Source: Gibbula magus
Taxonomy: Eukaryota; Mollusca; Gastropoda; Trochida; Trochidae
DNA length: 64,000 nucleotides
Assembly (NCBI GenBank): GCA_936450465.1
Contig: OW388297.1
Location: 57,962,989 to 58,026,988 of the forward strand
Reading direction: 5' to 3'
Part shown: one piece after another, positions 1-13,379 of the stretch
Layout of the letters: each line of letters opens with the position of its first letter
Position numbering within the stretch: position 1 is the stretch's first letter
Program-made: the position numbers and the translations under genes
Notes under the pieces: model-generated
Told to the model about the DNA's origin: nothing
The model's input: only the letters and a program-made list of their open reading frames with translations
The model's database searches: none

Positions 1-3000
1 ATGACGATTTGGAGTATGTTGTGTAGATACATGACGTTTTGGAGTATGTTGTGTAGATACATGACGTTTTGGAGTATGTTGTGTAGATACATGACGTTTT
101 GGAGTATGTTGTGTAGATACATGACGTTTTGGAGTATGTTGTGTAGATTCATGATGTTTTGGAGTATGTTGTGTAGATACATGACGATTTGGACTATGTT
201 GTGTAGATACATGACGTTTTGGAGTATGTTGTGTAGATACATGACGATTTGGAGTATGTTGTGTAGATACATGACGATTTGGAGTATGTTGTGTAGATAC
301 GTATACATGACGTTTTGGAGTATGTTCTGTAGATACATGACGTTTTGGAGTATGTTGTGTAGATACGTATACATGACGTTTTGGAGTATGTTGTGTAGAT
401 ACATGACGTTTTAGAGTATGTTGTGTAGATACATGACGATTTGGAGTATGTTGTGTAGATACATGACGATTTGGAGTATGTTGTGTAGATACGTATACAT
501 GACGTTTTGGAGTATGTTCTGTAGATACATGACGTTTTGGAGTATGTTGTGTAGATACGTATACATGACGTTCTGGAGTATGTTGTGTAGATACATGACG
601 TTTTGGAGTATGTTGTGTAGAAACATGACGTTTTGGAGTATTTTGTGTAGATACATGACTATTTGGACTATGTTGTGTAGATACATGACGTTTTGGAGTA
701 TGTTGTGTAGATACATGACGATTTGGACTATGTTGTGTAGATACATGACGTTTTGGAGTATGTTGTGTAGATACGTATACATGACGTTTTTGAGTATGTT
801 CTGTAGATACATGACGTTTTGGAGTATGTTGTGTAGATACATGACGTTTTGGAGTATGTTGTGTAGATACATGACGTTTTGGAGTATTTTGTGTAGATAC
901 ATGACGTTTTGTAGTATGTTGTGTAGGTACATGACGTTTTGGAGTATGTTGTGTAAATATGTATACATGACGTTTTGGAGTATGTTCTGTAGATACATGA
1001 CGTCTTGGAGTATGTTGTGTAGATACATGACGTTTTGGAGTATGTTGTGTAGATACATGACGATTTGGACTATGTTGTGTAGATACATGACGTTTTGGAG
1101 TATGTTGTGTAGATACATGACGATTTGGAGTATGTTGTGTAGATACATGACGTTTTGGAGTATGTTGTGTAGATACGTATACATGACGTTTTGGAGTATG
1201 TTGTGTAGATACATGACGTTTTGGACTATGTTGTGTAGATACATGACGTTTTGGAGTATGTTGTGTAGATACATGACGTTTTGGAGTATGTTGTAAAGAT
1301 ACATGACGTTTTGGAGTATGTTATGTAGATACATGACGTTTTGGAGTATGTTGTGTAGATACATGACACTTTGGACTATGTTGTATAGATACATGACGTT
1401 TTGGAGTATGTTTTGTAGATACATGACGTTTTGGAGTATGTTGTGTAGATACATGACGATTTGGAGTATGTTCTGTAGATACATGACAGTTTGGAGTATG
1501 TTCTGTAGATACATGACGATTTGGAGTATGTTGTGTAGATACATGACGTTTTGGAGTATGTTGTGTAGATACATGACGTTTTGGAGTATGTTGTGTAGAT
1601 ACATGACGTTTTGGAGTATGTTGTGTAGATACATGACGTTTTGGAGTATGTTGTGTAGATTCATGATGTTTTGGAGTATGTTGTGTAGATACATGACGAT
1701 TTGGACTATGTTGTGTAGATACATGACGTTTTGGAGTATGTTGTGTAGATACAAGACGTTTTGGAGTATGTTGTGTAGATACGTATACATGACGTTTTGG
1801 ACTATGTTGTGTAGATACATGACGTTTTGGAGTATGTTGTGTAGATACATGACGTTTTGGAGTATGTTGTGTAGATACATGACGTTTTGGAGTATGTTGT
1901 GTAGATACGTATACATGACGTTTTGGACTATGTTGTGTAGATACATGACGTTTTGGACTATGTTGTGTAGATACATGACGTTTTGGAGTATGTTGTGTAG
2001 ATACATGACGATTTGGACTATGTTGTGTAGATACATGACGTTTTGGAGTATGTTGTGTAGATAAATGACGATTTGGAGTATGTTGTGTAGATACATGACG
2101 TTTTGGAGTTTGTTGTGTAGATACGTATACATGACGTTTTGGAGTATGTTGTGTAGATACATGACGTTTTGGAGTATGTTCTGTAGATACATGACGTTTT
2201 GGACTATGTTGTATAGATACATGACGTTTTGGAGTATGTTGTGTAGATACATGACGTTTTGGAGTATGTTGTGTAGATACATGACAGTTTGGAGTATGTT
2301 CTGTAGATACATGACGATTTGGAGTATGTTGTGTAGATACATGACGTTTTGGAGTATGTTCTGTAGATACATGACGTTAAGGAGTATGTTCTGTAGATAC
2401 ATGACGTTTTGGAGTATGTTGTGTAGATACATGACGTTTTGGAGTATGTTGTATAGATACATGACGTTTTGGAGTATGTTGTGTAGATACATGACGTTTT
2501 GGAGTATGTTGTGTAGATACATGACGCTTTGGACTATGTTGTGTAGATACATGACGTTTTGGAGTATGTTGTGTAGATACATGACGTTTTGGAGTATGTT
2601 GTGTAGATACATGACGCTTTGGACTATGTTGTGTAGATACATGACGTTTTGGACTACGTTGTGTAGATACATGACGTTTTGGAGTATGTTGTGTAGATAT
2701 ATGACGTTTTGGAGTATGTTGTGTAGATACATGACGTTTTGGAGTATGTTGTGTAGATACATGACATTTTGGAGTATGTTGTGTAGATACATGACGTTTT
2801 GGAGTATGTTGTGTAGATACATGACGTTTTGGACTATGTTGTGTAGATACATGACGTTTTGGAGTATGTTGTGTAGATACATGATGTTTTGGAGTATGTT
2901 GTGTAGATACATGACGATTTGGAGTATGTTGTGTAGATACATGACGATTTGGGGTATGTTGTGTAGATACATGACGTTTTGGAGTAAGTTCTGTAGATAC

Positions 3001-6000
3001 ATGACGTTTTGGAGTATGTTCTGTAGATACATGACGTTTTGGAGTATGTTGTATAGATACATGACGTTTTGGAGTATGTTGTATAGATACATGACGTTTT
3101 GGAGTATGTTGTGTAGATACATGACGTTTTGGAGTATGTTGTGTAGATACATGACGTTTTGGAGTATGTTGTGTAGATACATGACGTTTAGGAGTATGTT
3201 GTATAGATACATGACGTTTTGGAGTATGTTGTGTAGATACATGACGTTTTGGAGTATGTTGTGTAGATACATGACGCTTTGGACTACATTGTGTAGATAC
3301 ATGACGTTTTGGAGTATGTTGTGTAGATACATGACGTTTTGGAGTATGTTGTGTAGATACATGACGTTTTGGAGTATGCTGTGTAGATACATGACGATTT
3401 TGAGTATGTTGTGTAGATACATGACGTTTTGGAGTATGTTGTGTAGATACATGACGATTTTGACTATGTTGTGTAGATACATGACGTTTTGGAGTATGTT
3501 GTGTAGATACATGACGATTTGGAGTATGTTGTGTAGATACATGACGTTTTGGAGTATGTTGTGTAGATACATGACGTTAAGGAGTATGTTCTGTAGATAC
3601 ATGACGTTTTGGAGTATGTTGTGTAGATACATGACGTTTTGGAGTATGTTGTATAGATACATGACCTTTTGGAGTATGTTGTGTAGATACATGACGTTTT
3701 GGAGTATGTTGTGTAGATACATGACGATTTGGAGTATGTTGTGTAGATACATGACGTTTTGGAGTATGTTGTGTAGATACATGACGTTTTGGAGGATGTT
3801 GTGTAGATACATGACGATTTGGAGTATGTTGTGTAGATACATGACAGTTTGGAGTATGTTCTGTAGATACATGACGATTTGGAGTATGTTGTGTAGATAC
3901 ATGACGTTTTGGAGTATGTTGTGTAGATACATGACGTTAAGGAGTATGTTCTGTAGATACATGACGTTTTGGAGTATGTTGTGTAGATACATGACGTTTT
4001 GGAGTATGTTGTATAGATACATGACGTTTTGGAGTATGTTGTGTAGATACATGACGTTTTGGAGTATGTTGTGTAGATACATGACGTTTTGGAGTATGTT
4101 GTGTAGATACATGACGTTTTGGAGTATGTTGTGTAGATACATGACGTTTTGGAGTATGTTGTGTAGATACATGATGTTTTGGAGTATGTTGTGTAGATAC
4201 ATGACGATTTGGACTATGTTGTATAGATACATGACGTTTTGGAGTATGTTGTGTAGATACATGACGTTTTGGAGTATGTTGTGTAGATACGTATACATGA
4301 CGTTTTGGACTATGTTGTGTAGATACATGACGTTTTGGAGTATGTTGTGTAGATACATGACGTTTTGGAGTATGTTGTGTAGATACATGACGATTTGGAC
4401 TATGTTGTGTAGATACATGACGTTTTGGAGTATGTTGTGTAGATACATGACGTTTTGGAGTATGTTGTGTAGATACATGAAGTTTTTGGACTATGTTGTA
4501 TAGATACATGACGTTTTGGAGTATGTTGTGTAGATACATGACGTTTTGGAGTATGTTGTGTAGATACATGACGATTTGGAGTATGTTCTGTAGATACATG
4601 ACAGTTTGATGTATGTTCTGTAGATACATGACGATTTGGAGTATGTTGTGTAGATACATGACGTTTTGGAGTATGTTCTGTAGATACATGACGTAAGGAG
4701 TATGTTCTGTAGATACATGACGTTTTGGAGTATGTTGTGTAGATACATGACGTTTTGGAGTATGTTGTATAGATACATGACGTTTTGGAGTATGTTGTGT
4801 AGATACATCACGTTTTGGAGTATGTTGTGTAGATACATGACGCTTTGGACTATGTTGTGTAGATACATGACGTTTTGGAGTATGTTGTGTAGATACATGA
4901 CGTTTTGGAGTATGTTGTGTAGATACATGACGCTTTGGACTATGTTGTGTAGATACATGACGTTTTGGACTACGTTGTGTAGATACATGACGTTTTGGAG
5001 TATGTTGTGTAGATATATGACGTTTTGGAGTATGTTGTGTAGATACATGATGTTTTGGAGTATGTTGTGTAGATACATGACGATTTGGAGTATGTTGTGT
5101 AGATACATGACGATTTGGGGTATGTTGTGTAGATACATGACGTTTTGGAGTAAGTTCTGTAGATACATGACGTTTTGGAGTATGTTCTGTAGATACATGA
5201 CGTTTTGGAGTATGTTGTATAGATACATGACGTTTTGGAGTATGTTGTATAGATACATGACGTTTTGGAGTATGTTGTGTAGATACATGACGTTTTGGAG
5301 TATGTTCTGTAGATACATGACGTTTTGGAGTATGTTGTGTAGATACATGACGTTTAGGAGTATGTTGTATAGATACATGACGTTTTGGAGTATGTTGTGT
5401 AGATACATGACGTTTTGGAGTATGTTGTGTAGATACATGACGATTTGGACTATGTTGTGTAGATACATGACGTTTTGGAGTATGTTGTGTAGATACATGA
5501 CGTTTTGGAGTATGTTGTGTAGATACATGAAGTTTTTGGACTATGTTGTATAGATACATGACGTTTTGGAGTATGTTGTGTAGATACATGACGTTTTGGA
5601 GTATGTTGTGTAGATACATGACGATTTGGAGTATGTTCTGTAGATACATGACAGTTTGATGTATGTTCTGTAGATACATGACGATTTGGAGTATGTTGTG
5701 TAGATACATGACGTTTTGGAGTATGTTCTGTAGATACATGACGTAAGGAGTATGTTCTGTAGATACATGACGTTTTGGAGTATGTTGTGTAGATACATGA
5801 CGTTTTGGACTATGTTGTGTAGGTACATGACGTTTTGGAGTATGCTGTGTAGATACATGACGATTTTGAGTATGTTGTGTAGATACATGACGTTTTGGAG
5901 TATGTTGTGTAGATACATGACGATTTGGACTATGTTGTGTAGATACATGACGTTTTGGAGTATGTTGTGTAGATACATGACGTTTTGGAGTATGTTGTGT

Positions 6001-6026
6001 AGATACATGACGTTTTGGAGTATGTT
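1..6026. repeat. 30-bp satellite array, block 1
   Basis: Head-to-tail array of a 30-bp unit (begins ATGACGTTTTGG, ends TTGTGTAGATAC), about 200 copies. Common variants are ATGACGATTTGG, GACTATG for GAGTATG, TTCTGT for TTGTGT, and CTTTGGAC. A recurrent 36-bp form carries an extra GTATAC at the unit junction. Because 30 and 36 are multiples of three and the unit lacks stops in several frames, very long reading frames run on both strands (1355 codons on the minus strand, 812 on the plus strand). They are pure repeats of ten residues (MTFWSMLCRY plus, MYLHNILQNV minus, HVSTQHTPKR in a third frame). Rare 29- and 31-bp units shift the phase. I read this as satellite DNA, not a gene. Larger blocks are re-duplicated: a distinctive 31-bp unit with AAGTTTTTGGAC occurs at 4477, 5527 and 7135. 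Confidence 0.95.
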
Positions 6027-6276
6027 AATAATAATAATAATATATCTGCTTCTATAGCGCTGGGTTCCATGCATGCATGCTCAAAGCGCTAACAATGTCC
6101 AAGAAATTGACTAAAAAGATGGGTTTTCAGTTTTTTCTTGAAAAGTTCGCTGCTCTCTACTGATCGCAGATCAACGGGAAGCTGATTCCACAGTTTGGCT
6201 GCTGCATAGTGAAATGTCCTATAACCAAATGTCTTCATCCTTGGTTGCTTGATGTCAAGTTGAAGTTTGGAACTTG
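6027..6276 (-). mobile_element. 5'-truncated non-LTR retrotransposon 3' end (copy 1)
   Basis: A 250-bp non-satellite insert inside the array. The minus strand encodes the last about 60 residues of a LINE-type ORF2 ending in a stop: YRTFHYAAAKLWNQLPVDLR, then a Lys-rich stretch KKKLKTHLFS. The pattern A-x-LWN-x-LP followed by F-K-x-LKTHLF is the known C-terminal signature of CR1/L2/Jockey-like reverse transcriptase ORFs. The 3' UTR is short (about 60 bp, containing AGCGCTATAGAAGC) and ends in an (ATT)n tail next to the satellite. Satellite resumes with TTGTGTAGATAC after a TGTT shared by both flanks, consistent with a short target duplication. This is the 3' tail of a 5'-truncated, dead copy. 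Family assignment beyond CR1/L2-like is not possible from this fragment. Confidence 0.85.
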
Positions 6277-8060
6277 TTGTGTAGATACTTGACGTTTTGG
6301 AGTATGTTGTGTAGATACATGACGTTTAGGAGTATGTTGTGTAGATACATGACGATTTGGACTATGTTGTGTAGATACATGACGTTTTGGACTATGTTGT
6401 GTAGATACATGACGTTTTGGAGTATGTTGTGTAGATACATGACGTTTTGGAGTATGTTGTGTAGATACATGACGATTTGGAGTATGTTGTGTAGATACAT
6501 GACAGTTTGGAGTATGTTCTGTAGATACATGACGATTTGGAGTATGTTGTGTAGATACATGACGTTTTGGAGTATGTTGTGTAGATACATGACGTTAAGG
6601 AGTATGTTCTGTAGATACATGACGTTTTGGAGTATGTTGTGTAGATACATGACGTTTTGGAGTATGTTGTATAGATACATGACGTTTTGGAGTATGTTGT
6701 GTAGATACATGACGTTTTGGAGTATGTTGTGTAGATACATGACGTTTTGGAGTATGTTGTGTAGATACATGACGTTTTGGAGTATGTTGTGTAGATACAT
6801 GACGTTTTGGAGTATGTTGTGTAGATACATGATGTTTTGGAGTATGTTGTGTAGATACATGACGATTTGGACTATGTTGTATAGATACATGACGTTTTGG
6901 AGTATGTTGTGTAGATACATGACGTTTTGGAGTATGTTGTGTAGATACGTATACATGACGTTTTGGACTATGTTGTGTAGATACATGACGTTTTGGAGTA
7001 TGTTGTGTAGATACATGACGTTTTGGAGTATGTTGTGTAGATACATGACGATTTGGACTATGTTGTGTAGATACATGACGTTTTGGAGTATGTTGTGTAG
7101 ATACATGACGTTTTGGAGTATGTTGTGTAGATACATGAAGTTTTTGGACTATGTTGTATAGATACATGACGTTTTGGAGTATGTTGTGTAGATACATGAC
7201 GTTTTGGAGTATGTTGTGTAGATACATGACGTTTTGGAGTATGTTCTGTAGATACATGACAGTTTGATGTATGTTCTGTAGATACATGACGATTTGGAGT
7301 ATGTTGTGTAGATACATGACGTTTTGGAGTATGTTCTGTAGATACATGACGTAAGGAGTATGTTCTGTAGATACATGACGTTTTGGAGTATGTTGTGTAG
7401 ATACATGACGTTTTGGAGTATGTTGTATAGATACATGACGTTTTGGAGTATGTTGTGTAGATACATGACGTTTTGGAGTATGTTGTGTAGATACATGACG
7501 CTTTGGACTATGTTGTGTAGATACATGACGTTTTGGAGTATGTTGTGTAGATACATGACGTTTTGGAGTATGTTGTGTAGATACATGACGCTTTGGACTA
7601 TGTTGTGTAGATACATGACGTTTTGGACTACGTTGTGTAGATACATGACGTTTTGGAGTATGTTGTGTAGATATATGACGTTTTGGAGTATGTTGTGTAG
7701 ATACATGACGTTTTGGAGTATGTTGTGTAGATACATGACATTTTGGAGTATGTTGTGTAGATACATGACGTTTTGGAGTATGTTGTGTAGATACATGACG
7801 TTTTGGAGTATGTTGTGTAGATACATGACGTTTTGGAGTATGTTGTGTAGATACATGACGTTTTGGACTATGTTGTATAGATACATGAAGTTTTGGAGTA
7901 TGTTGTATAGATACATGACGTTTAGGAGTATGTTGTGTAGATACGTATACATGACGTTTTGGAGTATGTTGTGTAGATACATGACGTTTTGGACTATGTT
8001 GTGTAGAGACATGACGTTTTGGAGTATGTTGTGTAGATACATGACGTTTTGGAGTATGTT
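6277..8060. repeat. 30-bp satellite array, block 2
   Basis: Continuation of the 30-bp satellite between the two LINE inserts, about 59 units. It repeats variant units in the same order as parts of block 1, for example the 31-bp AAGTTTTTGGAC unit, an ACAGTTTGATG unit and a 29-bp ATGACGTAAGG unit in succession. These also occur in this order near 4477-4690 and 5527-5740. This shows amplification of kilobase-scale blocks in addition to single units. Confidence 0.95.
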
Positions 8061-8310
8061 AATAATAATAATAATATATCTGCTTCTATAGCGCTGGGTT
8101 CCATGCATGCATGCTCAAAGCACTAACAATGTCCAAGAAATTGACTAAAAAGATGGGTTTTCAGTTTTTTCTTGAAAAGTTCGCTGCTCTCTACTGATCG
8201 CAGATCAACGGGAAGCTGATTCCACAGTTTGACTGCTGCATAGTGAAATGTCCTATAACCAAATGTCTTCATCCTTGGTTGCTTGATGTCAAGTTGAAGT
8301 TTGGAACTTG
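8061..8310 (-). mobile_element. 5'-truncated non-LTR retrotransposon 3' end (copy 2)
   Basis: The same 250-bp LINE C-terminus as the copy 2034 bp upstream, with the same insertion point inside the 30-bp unit. I see only two differences (AAAGCGCT to AAAGCACT and TTTGGCTG to TTTGACTG). Identical truncation and insertion points mean one insertion followed by duplication of insert plus satellite, not two independent transpositions. The encoded tail is the same LWN-x-LP/LKTHLFS signature, ending in a stop and an (ATT)n 3' tail at the low-coordinate end. Confidence 0.85.
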
Positions 8311-9004
8311 TTGTGTAGATACATGACGTTTTGGAGTATGTTGTGTAGATACATGACGTTTAGGAGTATGTTGTGTAGATACATGACGATTTGGACTATG
8401 TTGTGTAGATACATGACGTTTTGGACTATGTTGTGTAGATACATGACGTTTTGGAGTATGTTGTGTAGATACATGACGTTTAGGAGTATGTTTTGTAGAT
8501 ACATGACGTTTTGGAGTATGTTGTGTAGATACATGACGTTTTGGAGTATGTTGTATAGATACATGACGTTTAGGAGTATGTTGTGTAGATACATGACGTT
8601 TTGGAGTATGTTGTGTAGATACGTGACGCTTTGGACTATGTTGTGTAGATACATGACGTTTTGGAGTATGTTGTGTAGATACGTATACATGACGTTTTGG
8701 AGTATGTTGTGTAGATACATGACGTTTTGGAGTATGTTGTGTAGAAACATGACGTTTTGGAGTATGTTGTGTAGATACATTACGTTTTGGAGTATGTTGT
8801 GTAGATACATGACGTTTTGGAGTATGTTGTGTAGATACATGACGCTTTGGACTATGTTGTGTAGATACATGACGTTTTGGAGTATGTTGTGTAGATACAT
8901 GACGTTTTGGAGTATGTTGTGTAGATACATGACGTTTTGGAGTATGTTTTGTAGATATATGACGCTTTGGACTATGTTGTGTAGATACATGACGTTTTGG
9001 AGTA
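8311..9004. repeat. 30-bp satellite array, block 3 and array edge
   Basis: About 23 further units of the 30-bp satellite. The array stops inside a unit at GGAGTATTCC near 9004 and AT-rich unique sequence follows. Variants near this edge (CTTTGGAC, TTTAGGAG, ACATTACG, ACGTGACG) are mixed without obvious decay, so the edge is abrupt rather than a graded zone of diverged units. The left edge of the array lies outside the window. Confidence 0.93.
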
Positions 9005-10430
9005 TTCCATCCTCTACACTGATTTGTATGTGACATCTTTCATCAGGCAACTTATATTGATAAAAACTATTTTCTTCTTATATGCTATTCAGTGGGTGTT
9101 ACCAGTGATATTACAGTATATGAGCAACCAATTGTTTCCTCAAAATGTTTCCTATTCTTTTCTCGTTACCTTAACCAAAAGGGAAGAGTTATCTTTTAAA
9201 AAAATAATTTCAAAACAATTTTGATTTCCATTTACCGTAATGACACTGGAAACATGACTTTATTCTACATGACATTTAAGCATCATGCAGTTTAATTTCA
9301 TTGACACACATATATTTATATAGTTAATAAATGCAGCAATCAGATGTTATTAGAGGCCAAATATTTCTCTCTTGGTAAATGATCCAATGATAGGAGAGAG
9401 GACTGAACTCTGTTGTAGATTTAGCCTCGGAATGCAATTCAATTTTTCTTCCATAAAATACAAGTTTGCACTTCAATGTGACACGCTATCACGAAGGATT
9501 TGTTTTTATCTTTCAAAATCCATTTCAGGCTATCATGGAATTAGGTTCCAAATTTGTGGCATTTGAGAACCATACATCACAAGATTAATCACAATTCAAG
9601 TTGTCACTCATCAGTCTTCAATGAGAAAAAGTTCCAACAAAGTCAAATGGTAATTAAATCAAGACATTTTATGTAATTATGGAAATGAGAGATCTGAAAG
9701 TAGCAATGACTTTTATATTAGAGGTTAGCTAATTTGCAAATTTAGTGACACAATTCAGCAGAGATGTTTTCATAACAAAAGATTGTGATGTTATTTGCTT
9801 TGCAAACTGGCTTCCAAATGACAAATGATCATTAATAGAATCAGAAAACAGTTACAAGTAGTATTACACTGGAAGTGGATAAATATTATTGTGATAATGT
9901 GTATGCAAAATTGGTAATGAAATGCACCACAATTTTGTTGATTAAACACAAAATAACATGAATTGAATCCATTTTTAATAAAGATAATATTAGTTAACAT
10001 AATTAATACTCCAAATAACATTAAAGTTTCAATGCTGAATAGGGAAATAGGTGACAGTTTTTACTAATTTCTAATTATTATAAGCAAAACAAGAAACAAT
10101 GTGCTTACTATTGCACCAAAATAAGTAATAAATACTTGTAGTTATCGTGTTTATTTAGCATCATTCTCTCCCAATTCTCCATTAAAACATTACAATTGTG
10201 AAATTAAAACTACACACAGTGCTTACGCTTCACAAATACCAAAATATTAACACAAAGTGCAGTAAGATTAATGAGAGATAATGTAATTTTCATGCTGAGA
10301 AGGAAAGAAGGGGAAGATTCTGGGAGCTCCCAAAATCTGCTCGGGTATACTTTGAAAGGGGGTATAATCTGGGACCTTATATACCAGGTAGATCATCCAG
10401 GAAAACAAAGCAGATCTTGTGATGATGGTG
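9005..10430. other. AT-rich unique sequence, no gene seen
   Basis: Ordinary AT-rich DNA with only short chance reading frames (longest about 75 codons) of no recognisable family. No tandem structure, tRNA-like promoter or terminal inverted repeat was noticed. Confidence 0.6.
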
Positions 10431-11600
10431 TGGTGAGATGTGATGTGTTGTGTGGTGCGGCCTAGTGTGGTATGGAGTGGTATTGTTTGATGCTGTGAGG
10501 TGTCATGTAATGTGATGTGGTACAGTGTCATGTGGTTTTTGGTGTGATATGATGCAACACAGTACTAGTGTCATGTGGCGTGATGCAGCACGTTGTGATG
10601 TGGTATAATGCGGTACAATGTCATGTGGTGTGGTACAACACTTTGTCATACAGTATGGTTTGTTATGATGATGTGGTATGACTCTATAAATTTTTGTCAT
10701 ATGTTGTGGTATGATGCAGTACAATGTAATGTGCCGTGTCACAGATGTGGTATGATGCTGTACAATGTAATGTGCCATGGTGTGGTATGATGCTGTACAA
10801 TGTAATGTGCCGTGATGTGGTATGATGCTGTACAATGTAATGTGCCGTGATGTGGTATGATGCTGTACAATGTAATGTGCCGTGATGTGGTATGATGCTG
10901 TACAATGTAATGTGCCATGGTGTGGTATGATGTGGTATGATGTGATATCATGTCATGTGGTGTGGTGTGATATGATCAGGTATAATGTCATGTGGTGTGG
11001 TGTGATATGATGAGGTATCATGTCATGTTGTGTGGTTTGATATGGTGTGGTGCAATGTCAAGTCCCGTGGTGTGGTATGATGTGATATCATGTCATGTGG
11101 TGTGGTGTGATATGATGAGGTATCATATCATGTGGTGTGATGTGGTATGATGTCATGTGATATGATGAGGTATCATGTCATGTGGTGTGATATGATGAGG
11201 TATCATGTCATATTGTGTGGTTTGATATGATGAAGTATCATGTCATGTGGTGTTGTGTGATATGATGAAGTATCATGTCATGTGGTATGATGAGGAATCA
11301 TGTCATGTTGTGTGGTTTGACATGGTGTGGTGCAATGTCAAATGCCGTGGTGTGGTATGATGTGATATCATGTCATGTGGTGTGGTGTGATATGATGAGG
11401 TATCATGTCATGTGATGTGGTATCATGTCATGTTGTGTTGTATATGATATAATGTGGTACCATATTATGTGGTATGATGCAGTACAGTGTGATGTCATGT
11501 GGTGTGGTGTGATATGATGCGGTACCATATCATGTGATGTGGTATGGTTTGATGTACATGGTGCTGTCATGTATTGTGAATGTAATGTGTTAATTGTGTC
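10431..11600. repeat. TG-rich degenerate minisatellite with an embedded 35-bp array
   Basis: A long run built from TGTGGT, GTGATATGATG and TCATGTCATG words. From about 10743 to 10920 it resolves into five near-identical 35-bp units (TGTGGTATGATGCTGTAC ... ending GTGCCGTGA or GTGCCATGG). From 10940 to 11450 a looser pattern of about 30-40 bp (GATATGATGAGGTATCATG) recurs. Minus-strand frames of His/Thr/Ser-rich residues (for example HHTTSRHITLYSIIPH) are by-products of the repeat. No gene is supported. Confidence 0.9.
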
Positions 11601-13379
11601 TTTTGACACATGATTGATAAGTCGGTTTTGATGTGAAGTTGTGTTTCTTTTTTTTTTTTTTTCGTGAGTGTGCAATGACCATATCACTGTTATTTACATT
11701 ATTAATATTATTATTTTTATGTTTTCTTTTTTTCTTTTATTTGATACCCCAACAATTAATGTGTTGAAATATAATTATCATTTCTAATTCTGTTTCACTG
11801 CTTATGAATTAGTTGCGCCAAACATCATGTGAGTAATACAGGACACAGATATTAGACACTTCAACCATCTAACTCACCATCGTTCATGATGAACACATTC
11901 AAATTCTGTTCTTGTTTGGAGTCATTGATAACTATTCAATAACGGGCAGAGTTTATGAGAAGTCAATGATGAGGAGACCTCAAACTGTCCACCATATCTC
12001 ATTGACCCGAGCAAAGCTATTAAGCGAACGAAGATGGTTCCAGATAGTTTCGTTTACAGTGTCTACAGATCTCCACTACGGTAATTCTACGAGTCCACGA
12101 GAGCACTCTCCTGAAAAACCAAAAGATTAAGTTCCATAAACATCAGATTTTGTGCTCTTGATCCACCCAACAGGGCTGTTCCGACTTCAACTGCGGTGGT
12201 TAGGAAAATTAAGGTAATAGAAAAAATATAAAGCCAAGTAATTGGAAAATGTGAGATGCAAATAGCCTGTTGGCCTTATCGTATAAATCAATGTGAAAAT
12301 GTCATCTTGGTTAACCAGAGGTAAATTAAACGGCATCAGTTTTCACACTGGAGGTGAGAATGTCAATGAAACAAGACACTTTGAATTGATGGTCATAATC
12401 CTGAAAACAAACTTTTTTCTTGGCATTGAAGAAAAACCAAATTGGGTAATTGAAGGTTATATCCATGTGAGGTCAACGGCAACATGTTCAAATCCAACAC
12501 ACTGCTAAAACAACTAATCAATTCCCTTCTCGATGTTGTTAGTTTTCTGTGATTAAATGCAAAAAAGCTGTTTATTAAAAAATATCATCGTAATACAATG
12601 AGATTGTGTGAAACTGATATGCTGGTGCGTGATTGAATGAATTGTTTTCTATTGATGTTGTCCCATAGTGGTATTGTGAATTTATTCAATCAAAACTACA
12701 TTGTGATTTTCTAAATTAGTATTTTCTGAACATAATACCTAAACCGTGCAAAACATCTTTCCTTCATACGTAGAAACTCACTGATAAATATAATAATTAT
12801 ATATACATGAATATATAGACATAGACTATTTCAGTACAACACTGATTAGCCAAAAAACAATCAACAAAACAAACATGTATATCAGCAATGATTAAACACT
12901 ATAAGTGCTGATTCAACGGGTGTAATAGATAAGAAATGTATGTAAGTTAACTATGTTTACCTGTACACATACACAGGTAATTAGCTGGTACAGGTACTCA
13001 CAGGTAGCTGTCTATATGTGATCACAGTTATGACACTTTATTGATTATGACACTGCTTAATTGATTAGTTTTATGATTATTCAATACATAATGGTAAGGA
13101 ACAAATTGGTAGTGCCATAGAAAATATAATTTCTTTTAAACAAAATATGTGAAAGTAAATTTATATCCAACAAAAATAATATACATGTAATTTTAGATGA
13201 AAGAATCCAATACTATGTAATGACCATAATAATATTCAACATCATTATAAAAAACAAGAAATAATAATTCAAAATTTAAATATTGTTTTTCAATAATTCT
13301 AACCTCATTATCAAAAAAATATAAATGCAAAGTTGTCATCTTTTTTTTTCAACAACACAACTATTGTAATTTTGTTAAA
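11601..13379. other. AT-rich unique sequence, no gene seen
   Basis: Contains a poly-T run near 11648-11662 and otherwise low-complexity AT-rich DNA. Reading frames of about 70 codons near 11912 and 12293 show no recognisable domain. Confidence 0.55.

Noticed and set aside
411..4478. A 1355-codon minus-strand protein
   Set aside because: It is a pure translation of the 30-bp satellite, repeated as MYLHNILQNV; other frames are equally open. No domain, no non-repeat extension.
1..9004. Centromeric or telomeric identity for the 30-bp satellite
   Set aside because: No telomere repeat is present, and nothing in the sequence alone shows centromere function.
10268..10951. His/Thr-rich proteins on the minus strand
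   Set aside because: Translations of TG-rich low-complexity DNA.
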